From: Calditrichota bacterium
GTDB taxonomy: Bacteria; Zixibacteria; MSB-5A5; GN15; FEB-12
Reading direction: 5' to 3'
DNA: 5,050 nt
Assembly (NCBI GenBank): GCA_008501655.1
Contig: QQUK01000133.1
Location: 1-5,050 of the forward strand
This document shows positions 1-4,775 of the stretch, piece by piece. The notes under the pieces were generated by a model that ran no database searches, was not told where the DNA came from, and saw nothing but the letters and a program-made list of their open reading frames with translations. Every line of letters begins with the position of its first letter. Positions within the stretch are counted from its first letter, which is position 1. Made by a program: the position numbers and the translations under genes.

Positions 1-127
1 ACTCAGGGAACCCGACCTACAAGCTGACAGTGCAAGAAGGGGCAGACGAGGGCGTCTGCCGCCCACGAAAAAGTCCACTTTCCGCCGAGGCGGACTCAGT
101 GTGACTTTTTAAACAATGTCATTCCTG
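1..127 (+). repeat. Repeat module A, copy 1 (left end cut)
   Basis: Identical over all 127 bases to 720-846. It contains three nested or adjacent palindromes. A hairpin pairs GGCAGACG (41-48) with CGTCTGCC (53-60). TCCGCC (81-86) pairs with GGCGGA (89-94). AAAAAGTC (68-75) pairs with GACTTTTT (103-110) and encloses the second hairpin, making a two-level cruciform. It begins inside the right arm of a GTCGGGTTC...GAACCCGAC palindrome whose left arm lies outside the window. Confidence 0.9.
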
Positions 128-209
128 ACTTGCTCAGGAATCCAGTTTCGGTTAATTCATGATAAAATGTATTCTTTCAATCCTCTCAGTGTGACATCCG
201 TACTATCTC

Positions 210-352
210 AACAATGTCATTCCTGCGAACGCAGGAATCCAGTTTCAGTTAAGTCTCAAAAGTGTGCAAGGCAGAGATCCCTGTCTGCTGGTAATTTTTG
301 GGTTTCTCGACATTGAACTCTGTCGAGTTCAATACAACGGAACCCGACCTAC
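210..352 (+). repeat. Repeat module B, copy 1
   Basis: Aligns without gaps to 831-973, with about 13 differences by eye in 143 bases. It contains the hairpin ATTCCTGC-gaac-GCAGGAAT (219-238) and a perfect 9-bp stem ATTGAACTC (312-320) / GAGTTCAAT (325-333). The GGCAGAGA...TGTCTGCT stem (270-289) is imperfect here. It ends with the shared 14-mer GGAACCCGACCTAC (339-352). Confidence 0.9.
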
Positions 353-420
353 GGAGTCGCATAGTTTCGTCAGTTTTTGTCTCCGCTATGCGGGAATGTG
401 AACTGACGATTATGTACTGT

Positions 421-578
421 GTCAGGTGACAATCCACCTTCGGTGAATCAGCACCTGACACAACTTTTAAAAGTTATTAACGAACCCCTCTCCTGCGAAG
501 GCAGGAGTCTCATATTAAGTATTACAGATTGTCGGGTTCTTCGCTCGCTGTCGCTCGTTCAGGGAACCCGACCTACAA
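421..578 (+). repeat. Repeat module C, copy 1 (tandem)
   Basis: A 158-base unit repeated after only 5 bases at 584-741, with five mismatches. It carries an 11-bp stem TGTGTCAGGTG (418-428) / CACCTGACACA (452-462) enclosing a smaller CACC-ttc-GGTG hairpin. A second hairpin is CTCCTGC-gaag-GCAGGAG (490-507). A long-armed palindrome pairs GTCGGGTTC (531-539) with GAACCCGAC (564-572) around a loop rich in CGCT/TCGCTCG. Confidence 0.9.
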
Positions 579-583
579 ATACT

Positions 584-741
584 GTCAGGTAACAATCGAC
601 CTTCGGTGAATCAGCACCTGACACAACTTTTAAAAGTTATTAACGAACCCCTCTCCTGCGAAGGCAGGAGTCTCATATTAAGTATTACAGATTGTCGGGT
701 TCTTCGCTCGCTGTCGCTTACTCAGGGAACCCGACCTACAA
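584..741 (+). repeat. Repeat module C, copy 2 (tandem)
   Basis: Second tandem copy of 421-578, offset 163 bases. The first stem is shortened to TGTCAGGT (583-590) / ACCTGACA (616-623) by a two-base indel and the 428/591 substitution. The CTCCTGC/GCAGGAG hairpin (653-670) and the GTCGGGTTC (694-702) / GAACCCGAC (727-735) arms are unchanged. Three of the five differences sit together in the loop of the last palindrome (719-721), where copy 2 matches the sequence at the left edge of module A1. Confidence 0.9.
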
Positions 742-846
742 GCTGACAGTGCAAGAAGGGGCAGACGAGGGCGTCTGCCGCCCACGAAAAAGTCCACTTT
801 CCGCCGAGGCGGACTCAGTGTGACTTTTTAAACAATGTCATTCCTG
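720..846 (+). repeat. Repeat module A, copy 2
   Basis: Exact 127-base copy of 1-127. It overlaps the end of C2 by 22 bases (720-741) and the start of B2 by 16 bases (831-846), so the A, C and B labels mark shared blocks rather than independent insertions. Its hairpins are GGCAGACG (760-767) / CGTCTGCC (772-779) and the cruciform matching 68-110 of copy 1. Confidence 0.9.
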
Positions 847-973
847 CGAACGCAGGAATCCAGTTTCGGTTAAGTCTCAAAAGTGTGCAAGGCAGACATC
901 CCTGTCTGCCGGTACATGTCGGGTTTCTCGACATTAAACTCTACCCAGTTAGATACAACGGAACCCGACCTAC
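831..973 (+). repeat. Repeat module B, copy 2
   Basis: Ungapped match to 210-352 at roughly 91% by eye. Here the stem GGCAGACA (891-898) / TGTCTGCC (903-910) is perfect, as is GTCGGGTT (918-925) / AACCCGAC (962-969). The internal 9-bp stem that is perfect in copy 1 (312-333) is broken. The hairpin ATTCCTGC-gaac-GCAGGAAT (840-859) is intact. It ends with GGAACCCGACCTAC (960-973). Confidence 0.9.
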
Positions 974-1047
974 AGGAACTCTGGGAATCCTACCTACGAA
1001 ATAAAGTTGATGAATAGTAACTCACATCCAGGGATGGCTTGCCCAGC

Positions 1048-1079
1048 AAAAAAAGGTCAGGATTAAATCCTGACCTTTT
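1048..1079 (-). terminator. Intrinsic terminator for msrA, possibly bidirectional
   Basis: AAAAGGTCAGGATT (1051-1064) is the exact reverse complement of AATCCTGACCTTTT (1066-1079). Read on the minus strand, a strong stem is followed directly by seven T residues (complement of the A run 1048-1054), 23 bases after the msrA stop codon. On the plus strand the hairpin ends in TTTTATTG, a weaker tail that could stop transcription leaving the repeat array. Confidence 0.88.
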
Positions 1080-1101
1080 ATTGTATCGTAGTATGTGTAT
1101 G

Positions 1102-1746
1102 TTAATTTTTTGAAGGCTCTTTAAGAGTAACGTTCACAGTCCCGAAACCGCAGTGAGGGGCAATTCCTTTACTCTTGTAGTAATCCTGATGATAATCTTC
1201 AGCTATATAAAATTTACCGGCTGGTGCAATTTCCGTAACTACCGGGTTTTTGAAAAAGTCCTGTTCATCAATTTGTTCAAGGGCATAAAGTGCTCGCATT
1301 TTCTGGTCTTCATCATGATAAAAAATAGCCGAACGATATTGAGAACCTACGTCAGGTCCCTGACGATTTAATGTTGTCGGATCATGAATAGAAAAGAATA
1401 CCGATAGTAAATCAGTGTAGCTGACTTTATTCGGGTCATACTTGAGATGGACAACCTCGGCATGATTGGTGTTGGTATAACAGACTTCTTTGTAGGTCGG
1501 GTTGTCGGTTGTTCCCCCCATAAAACCGACCGATGTTTCAATGACACCATCTAATTCCTGAAACATAGATTCAATACCCCAGAAACAACCACCACCGAAA
1601 GTTGCAGTTTTATAATTCATATTATTCATGATATCCTCGTTTTTGTCCGTCTGCGTATTTTTTGTTTTATGGTCATCTGATTTTACAACCGTGTAGCCGA
1701 TAAAAAAAACAAGCAAAAGTATATTGAAAATAAGCAGTTTTTTCAT
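1102..1746 (-). CDS. msrA: Peptide-methionine (S)-S-oxide reductase MsrA, membrane-anchored form
   Basis: This 214-residue MsrA reduces methionine-S-sulfoxide in proteins and free methionine, with reducing power usually from thioredoxin. The signature GGGCFWG (residues 51-57) holds the catalytic Cys54. Further family motifs are NHAEVV (94-99), QGPDVGSQYRSAIFY (129-143) and the substrate-site AEDYHQDYY (182-190). Cys89 and Cys199 are the only other cysteines; Cys199 near the C terminus is the likelier resolving residue (inference). Residues 1-21 form a hydrophobic segment after MKK, with no lipobox and no clear AXA site, so an uncleaved inner-membrane anchor facing the periplasm is likely. A polar linker (22-40) joins it to the catalytic domain. 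The start has GAGG five bases upstream. An internal ATG at residue 40 (1629-1627) has an equally good site and would yield a 175-residue soluble enzyme. It stands alone and is divergent from bioY. Confidence 0.95.
   Translation of the reverse strand: MKKLLIFNILLLVFFIGYTVVKSDDHKTKNTQTDKNEDIMNNMNYKTATFGGGCFWGIESMFQELDGVIETSVGFMGGTTDNPTYKEVCYTNTNHAEVVHLKYDPNKVSYTDLLSVFFSIHDPTTLNRQGPDVGSQYRSAIFYHDEDQKMRALYALEQIDEQDFFKNPVVTEIAPAGKFYIAEDYHQDYYKSKGIAPHCGFGTVNVTLKEPSKN
1627..1638 (-). promoter_or_regulatory. Internal ribosome binding site and alternative start of msrA
   Basis: On the minus strand GAGG lies five bases before an in-frame ATG (codon 40 of the long form), the same motif and spacing as at the first start (GAGGAAAACATG). 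Starting here removes the hydrophobic anchor and linker and leaves a MsrA of ordinary cytosolic size (175 residues). Whether both starts are used cannot be told from sequence. Confidence 0.5.
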
Positions 1747-1891
1747 GTTTTCCTCTAATTCTTCATCTGTATAATTGTAACAATTCTCGGTTTGCTTTGG
1801 TTCATAAAAAAGTATAATTTCTATCTTGTTATTTGAAGCCGGTTATACTAAATTTATCAAATCAATTTTGAAAAAATAAGAGGAGTACTAC
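1747..1891. promoter_or_regulatory. Divergent msrA-bioY promoter region
   Basis: This 145-base AT-rich spacer must carry promoters for both directions. For bioY a candidate is TTGCTT (1792-1797), 15 bases, then a perfect TATAAT (1813-1818); an alternative -10 is TATACT (1844-1849). No convincing -35/-10 pair is seen for msrA. A palindrome AATTGT-A-ACAATT (1773-1785) lies on the msrA side and could be an operator for an unknown regulator. It is not a full match to the BirA operator as I know it. The bioY ribosome site is AAGAGGAG, six bases before the ATG. Confidence 0.4.
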
Positions 1892-2455
1892 ATGAAAACC
1901 GAGTCAGCGCTTTTATATTCTTATATTAAACCAAATTCAATAGTAAAAGAATTACCAATACTACTGTCATTTAATCTTTTATTGGTCTTATGTTCCTATA
2001 TCTCATTTATCGTCCCATTTTCTCCGGTACCGATAACGGGGCAGACTTTTGGTGTGCTTTTAGTTGGTATGGTCTTAGGTAAAACCCGGGGGACAGCTGT
2101 AGTGTTAGCTTACCTTCTTGAGGGATTTGCCGGACTTCCTGTTTTTGCCGGCGGTTCAACCGGAACAGCCACATTTTTCGGACCAACTGGTGGGTATTTA
2201 GTCGGCTTTTTAGCTGCTGCTTATTTAGTCGGGATGCTTGCCGATCGTGGATGGGATAAATCATATCCGAAGACTTTAGTCTCCATGACAATCGGTACTG
2301 CTGTTATCTTTGTTACCGGTCTTGCTCAACTCTCATTTTTTGTCCCTGAAGGAACCCTGTTAAGCATGGGATTTACTCCTTTTGTACCGGGTGCCTTAAT
2401 TAAGATTGCTGCGGCATCTGCGATACTTCCAAGTGTCTGGAAGATGCTCAAGTAG
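1892..2455 (+). CDS. bioY: BioY, biotin-binding S component of an ECF transporter
   Basis: A 187-residue hydrophobic protein of normal BioY length with about six membrane helices (roughly 21-40, 50-63, 67-84, 100-117, 130-149, 163-180). Family marks are the loop PFSPVPITGQTFGVLLVG (42-59), YLLEGFAGLPVFAGG (74-88), FFGPTGGYLVGF (95-106), GLAQLSFF (143-150) and the C-terminal PGALIK (166-171). BioY binds biotin with high affinity in the inner membrane. Import usually needs a transmembrane EcfT (BioN) and ATPases (BioM/EcfA); some solitary BioY proteins are reported to work alone. No bioM, bioN or biotin synthesis gene is in this window, so it either shares a group II energising module encoded elsewhere or acts alone. 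The start is fixed by a strong Shine-Dalgarno. Confidence 0.95.
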   Translation: MKTESALLYSYIKPNSIVKELPILLSFNLLLVLCSYISFIVPFSPVPITGQTFGVLLVGMVLGKTRGTAVVLAYLLEGFAGLPVFAGGSTGTATFFGPTGGYLVGFLAAAYLVGMLADRGWDKSYPKTLVSMTIGTAVIFVTGLAQLSFFVPEGTLLSMGFTPFVPGALIKIAAASAILPSVWKMLK

Positions 2456-2468
2456 ATATGCAGCTTCA

Positions 2469-2495
2469 CACGGTAAGTTGTTGGAACTTATCGTG
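2469..2495 (+). terminator. Hairpin after bioY, possible weak terminator
   Basis: CACGGTAAGTT (2469-2479) pairs with AACTTATCGTG (2485-2495): 11 base pairs including one G-U, with the five-base loop GTTGG. It starts 14 bases after the bioY stop. The tail (ATAATTATCG) has no real T run, so it may stabilise the mRNA end rather than terminate transcription. Confidence 0.35.
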
Positions 2496-2579
2496 ATAAT
2501 TATCGTATATAATTAAAAGAACGCATTATGTCGGTGCATTAGATGCGTTGTGAAAAAAATAACTTTTTCATGAATTCAG

Positions 2580-2608
2580 TTGAATTTCTGCAAAGAATAA
2601 GTTATTAT
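2580..2608 (+). promoter_or_regulatory. Candidate sigma70-type promoter of ilvE-rpiB
   Basis: TTGAAT (2580-2585), a 17-base spacer and TATTAT (2603-2608) predict a start near 2615 and a leader of about 50 bases. An inverted repeat AATAACTT (2558-2565) / AAGTTATT (2599-2606) brackets the promoter; its right arm covers the -10 box and could be an operator. Another inverted repeat, AACGCAT (2520-2526) / ATGCGTT (2543-2549), lies just upstream. Confidence 0.5.
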
Positions 2609-2665
2609 TTATCGATGAAATTAAAATTATTTATATGTTTATAAATTGAAGGAGGCAAAGCTCTT

Positions 2666-3604
2666 ATGACCCCTACTGAATATATTTGGATGAATGGTGA
2701 ATTAGTGAAATGGGATGATGCGAATATACATGTCTGCTCTCATGTTATTCACTATGGTTCATCAGTTTTTGAAGGAATGCGAATTTATAAAACTGAAAAA
2801 GGTCCGGCCGCTTTTCGTTTAAGAGACCACTCCGACCGCCTTTTGGATTCTGCCAAAATTTACCGTATGCCGATGCGCTGGACTGCCGAAGAGATTGATC
2901 AGGCTATCCTTGATGTTGTTGGTGCCAATAATTTAGAAGAATGTTACGTTCGCCCGGTTGCATATCGCGGATATGGTACGCTTGGTGTCGATCCTTCAAA
3001 ATGTCCCGTTGACCTTGCAATAGCTGCCTGGCCATGGGGACAGTATTTAGGTGAAGATGCTTTAGAAAACGGTGTTTCGGTATGTGTCTCATCATGGAAT
3101 AGAATCGCTCCGAATACAATGCCGGCAATGGCAAAAGCCGGTGCCAACTATATGAATTCTCAGCTTATTAAGCTTGAAGCTATCTCTCATGGGTATGTTG
3201 AAGGTATTGCCCTGGATATCCATGGAAATGTATCCGAAGGTTCCGGTGAAAATATATTCTTAGTTCGCAAAGGTGCCTTGATTACTCCGACTTTCTCAGC
3301 TTCGATTCTTCCCGGTATTACCCGTCGTTCAGTTATCAAGCTTGCTCATGACCTCGGTATCAAAGTAATCGAACAAAATGTACCGCGTGAAGCTCTTTAT
3401 CTTGCTGATGAAGTATTCTTTACCGGCTCAGCTGCCGAAGTTACTCCGATATCCAAAATAGACAATATCCAGATAGGTGCCGGTAAATGCGGTCCGATTA
3501 CAAAAAAGATGCAGGAAACATTGTTTGGAATCCTGAAAGGTAAGGTAGAAGATAGACATCAATGGCTGACCTACGTTCCGACATACAAGGGAGTAGCTGT
3601 CTAA
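2666..3604 (+). CDS. ilvE: Branched-chain amino acid aminotransferase (PLP fold type IV)
   Basis: A 312-residue class IV aminotransferase that interconverts leucine, isoleucine and valine with their 2-oxo acids, using glutamate/2-oxoglutarate, in the cytoplasm. Recognisable parts are HYGSSVFEGMRIY (29-41), FRLRDHSDRL (50-59), and PAMAKAGANYMNS (153-165) with the PLP-binding Lys157. Also present are VSEGSGENIF (189-198), LPGITR (215-220) with the phosphate-binding loop, and FTGSAAEVTPI (252-262) near the end. Length and motifs match full-length IlvE rather than D-amino acid transaminase or aminodeoxychorismate lyase. GAAGGAGG lies ten bases before the ATG. It is the first gene of a two-gene unit, and its stop codon overlaps the rpiB start. 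No other ilv or leu genes are in the window. Confidence 0.95.
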   Translation: MTPTEYIWMNGELVKWDDANIHVCSHVIHYGSSVFEGMRIYKTEKGPAAFRLRDHSDRLLDSAKIYRMPMRWTAEEIDQAILDVVGANNLEECYVRPVAYRGYGTLGVDPSKCPVDLAIAAWPWGQYLGEDALENGVSVCVSSWNRIAPNTMPAMAKAGANYMNSQLIKLEAISHGYVEGIALDIHGNVSEGSGENIFLVRKGALITPTFSASILPGITRRSVIKLAHDLGIKVIEQNVPREALYLADEVFFTGSAAEVTPISKIDNIQIGAGKCGPITKKMQETLFGILKGKVEDRHQWLTYVPTYKGVAV

Positions 3605-4050
3605 TGCAGATTGCGATTGGCTCCGACCATGCCGGATATGAATGGAAAGAAAAAGTAAAAGAGATACTAACAAAGTTCGGTCACACGGTGACCGACTTTG
3701 GTACTAAAAGCAAAGACTCGGTCGACTATCCTGATTTTGGTTTGCAGGTCGCTCATAAAGTCGCCAATGGTGACTTTGATTACGGTGTGAATATCTGCTG
3801 GACCGGAAACGGAATGGCGATTGCATCAAATAAAGTTAAAGGTATCCGCGCCGGTCTTGCTGTCAATCCGGAGATGGCACACCTTACCAGACTCCATAAC
3901 AATGCAAACCTGTTGGTCCTTGCTCAAAAATATACTCCCGAAGAAGACCTCGAAGAGATAGTCCGGCAATTTTTAGAGACAAAATTCGAAGGGGGACGGC
4001 ATCTGAGGCGCGTTGAAAAGATAATGGGTGAAGAGTCTGAAAAAAGTTAA
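3604..4050 (+). CDS. rpiB: Ribose-5-phosphate isomerase B, with CWTG active-site variant
   Basis: A 148-residue RpiB that interconverts ribose-5-phosphate and ribulose-5-phosphate in the non-oxidative pentose phosphate pathway. Residues matching the E. coli active site at an offset of one are Asp8 (GSDHAG), Cys65, Thr67, His98-Asn99 (RLHNNAN), Arg132 and Arg136. SVDYPDF (39-45) and NKVKGIRAGLA (76-86) are also typical. The usual CGTG reads CWTG here: Trp66 replaces the Gly beside the catalytic Cys. I chose the start at 3604 rather than the in-frame ATG at 3562: the protein then begins MQIAIGSDHAG like the family, AAGGGAG sits ten bases upstream, and the ATG overlaps the ilvE stop as TAATG. 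The stop-start overlap suggests translational coupling. Related LacA/LacB isomerases are possible but less likely. Confidence 0.92.
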   Translation: MQIAIGSDHAGYEWKEKVKEILTKFGHTVTDFGTKSKDSVDYPDFGLQVAHKVANGDFDYGVNICWTGNGMAIASNKVKGIRAGLAVNPEMAHLTRLHNNANLLVLAQKYTPEEDLEEIVRQFLETKFEGGRHLRRVEKIMGEESEKS

Positions 4051-4281
4051 TTGAGCATCTCATTTCTGGTATGTCTCAATCCTACAAGCACTTATCATAG
4101 TGTGTAAATCATAATTCTATAAATACGTCCATATTTTACTTGCTTTAATCCTCATAATTGCCGAAATTATAAGTAGAGTAATTTATATATGATTATGGGC
4201 TGATAATTACTCTCTCACATTTCCACTTGATTGAATGATCGCAAAAAACGTAATATGTAAATATATCTGAAAGGAGTACAC
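4051..4281. other. Intergenic region between rpiB and the PilZ gene
   Basis: AT-rich, non-coding. ATTGAGCAT (4050-4058) can pair with ATGTCTCAAT (4071-4080) with one bulge right after rpiB, but no T run follows, so a terminator is doubtful. A 9-bp inverted repeat AGAGTAATT (4175-4183) / AATTACTCT (4205-4213) encloses TATATATGATTATGG. It lies just upstream of the likely promoter and could be an operator. Confidence 0.4.
4227..4259 (+). promoter_or_regulatory. Candidate promoter of the PilZ gene
   Basis: Two overlapping pairings fit a sigma70-type promoter: TTGATT (4227-4232) with TAATAT (4251-4256), 18 bases apart, or TTGAAT (4231-4236) with TATGTA (4254-4259), 17 apart. Either gives a short leader with AAAGGAG five bases before the ATG at 4282. 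Confidence 0.35.
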
Positions 4282-4665
4282 ATGAAAGTAGTCCGAAATA
4301 AGGAACGTAATCGGGTTATCTCCTTTGTGAAAATCACAACTGATTATGAGAAGGATAATGCCGGACGGGTTCTTGATATCCATGCCGCCGGCCTCAAAAT
4401 CAGAACAAAAAAACAGTTTCAAAAGGATGAAAAGTTTACATTTTCCATGATGATTCCAAATATCAACCACCGGAGGAAAATCGTCGAATTCGAAGGTTCG
4501 GTTGCATGGAGTAAAAAAGAGGAAAAAGGTAAGTTTTTTGAGAGCGGTATTAAACTTGAATCTGTTGAAAAAGATGATAAGGAGATAATCGAGCAATTCA
4601 TCGCCGATGCTTCCCATCGGAATCGTTGGATTCATGTTAATGAATGTTTTGCTCAGGAACATTAG
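4282..4665 (+). CDS. Single-domain PilZ-like protein (putative c-di-GMP binder)
   Basis: A 127-residue protein with the layout of a stand-alone PilZ domain. Near the N terminus is RNKER (5-9), fitting the RxxxR motif. LDIHAAGLKI (31-40) sits where PilZ proteins carry D/NxSxxG, but the Ser is His34. Strand-like segments follow (KFTFSMMIP, 51-59; EFEGSVAWSKK, 69-79; FFESGIKL, 85-92), then a helix (KDDKEIIEQFIADA, 97-110). GSVAWS and ESGIKL are typical of the second half of the PilZ barrel. Such proteins usually couple c-di-GMP to motility, surface polysaccharide or secretion by binding a partner. With the Ser lost, c-di-GMP binding may be weakened or absent. It appears monocistronic, with its own promoter and a good Shine-Dalgarno. 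The target is unknown, and no flagellar or pilus gene is nearby. Confidence 0.72.
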   Translation: MKVVRNKERNRVISFVKITTDYEKDNAGRVLDIHAAGLKIRTKKQFQKDEKFTFSMMIPNINHRRKIVEFEGSVAWSKKEEKGKFFESGIKLESVEKDDKEIIEQFIADASHRNRWIHVNECFAQEH

Positions 4666-4676
4666 TTGTAAAATTC

Positions 4677-4773
4677 AGACTTTCCGGGTAAACAGGGATG
4701 TGTTGAATGATTGGAACGTTTCTGATGTATTACACAATTCAGGAAGCGGGGATATTGGCTGACCGGAAAGTTT
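4677..4773 (+). other. Long-range inverted repeat in the 3' UTR or leader region
   Basis: ACTTTCCGG (4679-4687) is the exact reverse complement of CCGGAAAGT (4763-4771); a G-U and an A-U extend it to 4677/4773. The 75 enclosed bases show no open reading frame. The right arm ends two bases before the terminator stem at 4776, an arrangement that resembles a closed RNA domain followed by an expression platform. I do not recognise a known riboswitch class. Confidence 0.35.
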
Positions 4774-4775
4774 TT

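Larger units (their letters stand above)
1..1050. repeat. Gene-free mosaic of palindromic intergenic repeats
   Basis: About 1 kb with no credible coding sequence, occupied by three long direct-repeat modules (A, B, C) in the order A1-B1-C1-C2-A2-B2. Each module is packed with short perfect inverted repeats that would fold as hairpins in RNA or single-stranded DNA. All module copies point the same way. The left edge is cut by the window, so the array continues upstream. It resembles REP/BIME-type or MITE-type repeat clusters (inference). I see no transposase, no target-site duplication and no CRISPR-like regular spacing. The segment 974-1050 after the last module has one degenerate module end (984-997) and otherwise nothing recognisable. 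Confidence 0.85.

Noticed and set aside
116..316. Open frame on the plus strand within the repeat array
   Set aside because: It lies entirely on palindromic repeat DNA, has no ribosome site, and its sequence follows the repeats rather than any protein family.
249..461. Open frame on the minus strand within the repeat array
   Set aside because: It spans modules B1 and C1, has repeat-derived composition and no ribosome site or recognisable domain.
1..973. CRISPR array
   Set aside because: Repeats are long (127-158 bases), unevenly spaced and overlapping, with no uniform short repeats or unique spacers of constant length.
1153..1371. Plus-strand open frame opposite msrA
   Set aside because: It is a shadow of the well-supported msrA coding sequence; the protein has no family features.
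2120..2190. Possible fusion or frameshift in bioY
   Set aside because: The frame is continuous and all family motifs are in the expected order over the usual length.
3562..3604. Longer rpiB start at 3562 adding 14 residues
   Set aside because: The extra residues do not match the family N terminus, no Shine-Dalgarno precedes it, and it would overlap ilvE by 43 bases. The start at 3604 has a ribosome site and the TAATG overlap.
4207..4662. Long minus-strand open frame opposite the PilZ gene
   Set aside because: It is the antisense shadow of the PilZ gene. The PilZ frame has a strong ribosome site and family motifs; the antisense frame has neither.
4677..4773. c-di-GMP riboswitch, tempting because it sits next to a PilZ gene
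   Set aside because: I could not match the conserved GEMM core or its tetraloop and receptor; only the outer stem is clear, so no class is claimed.
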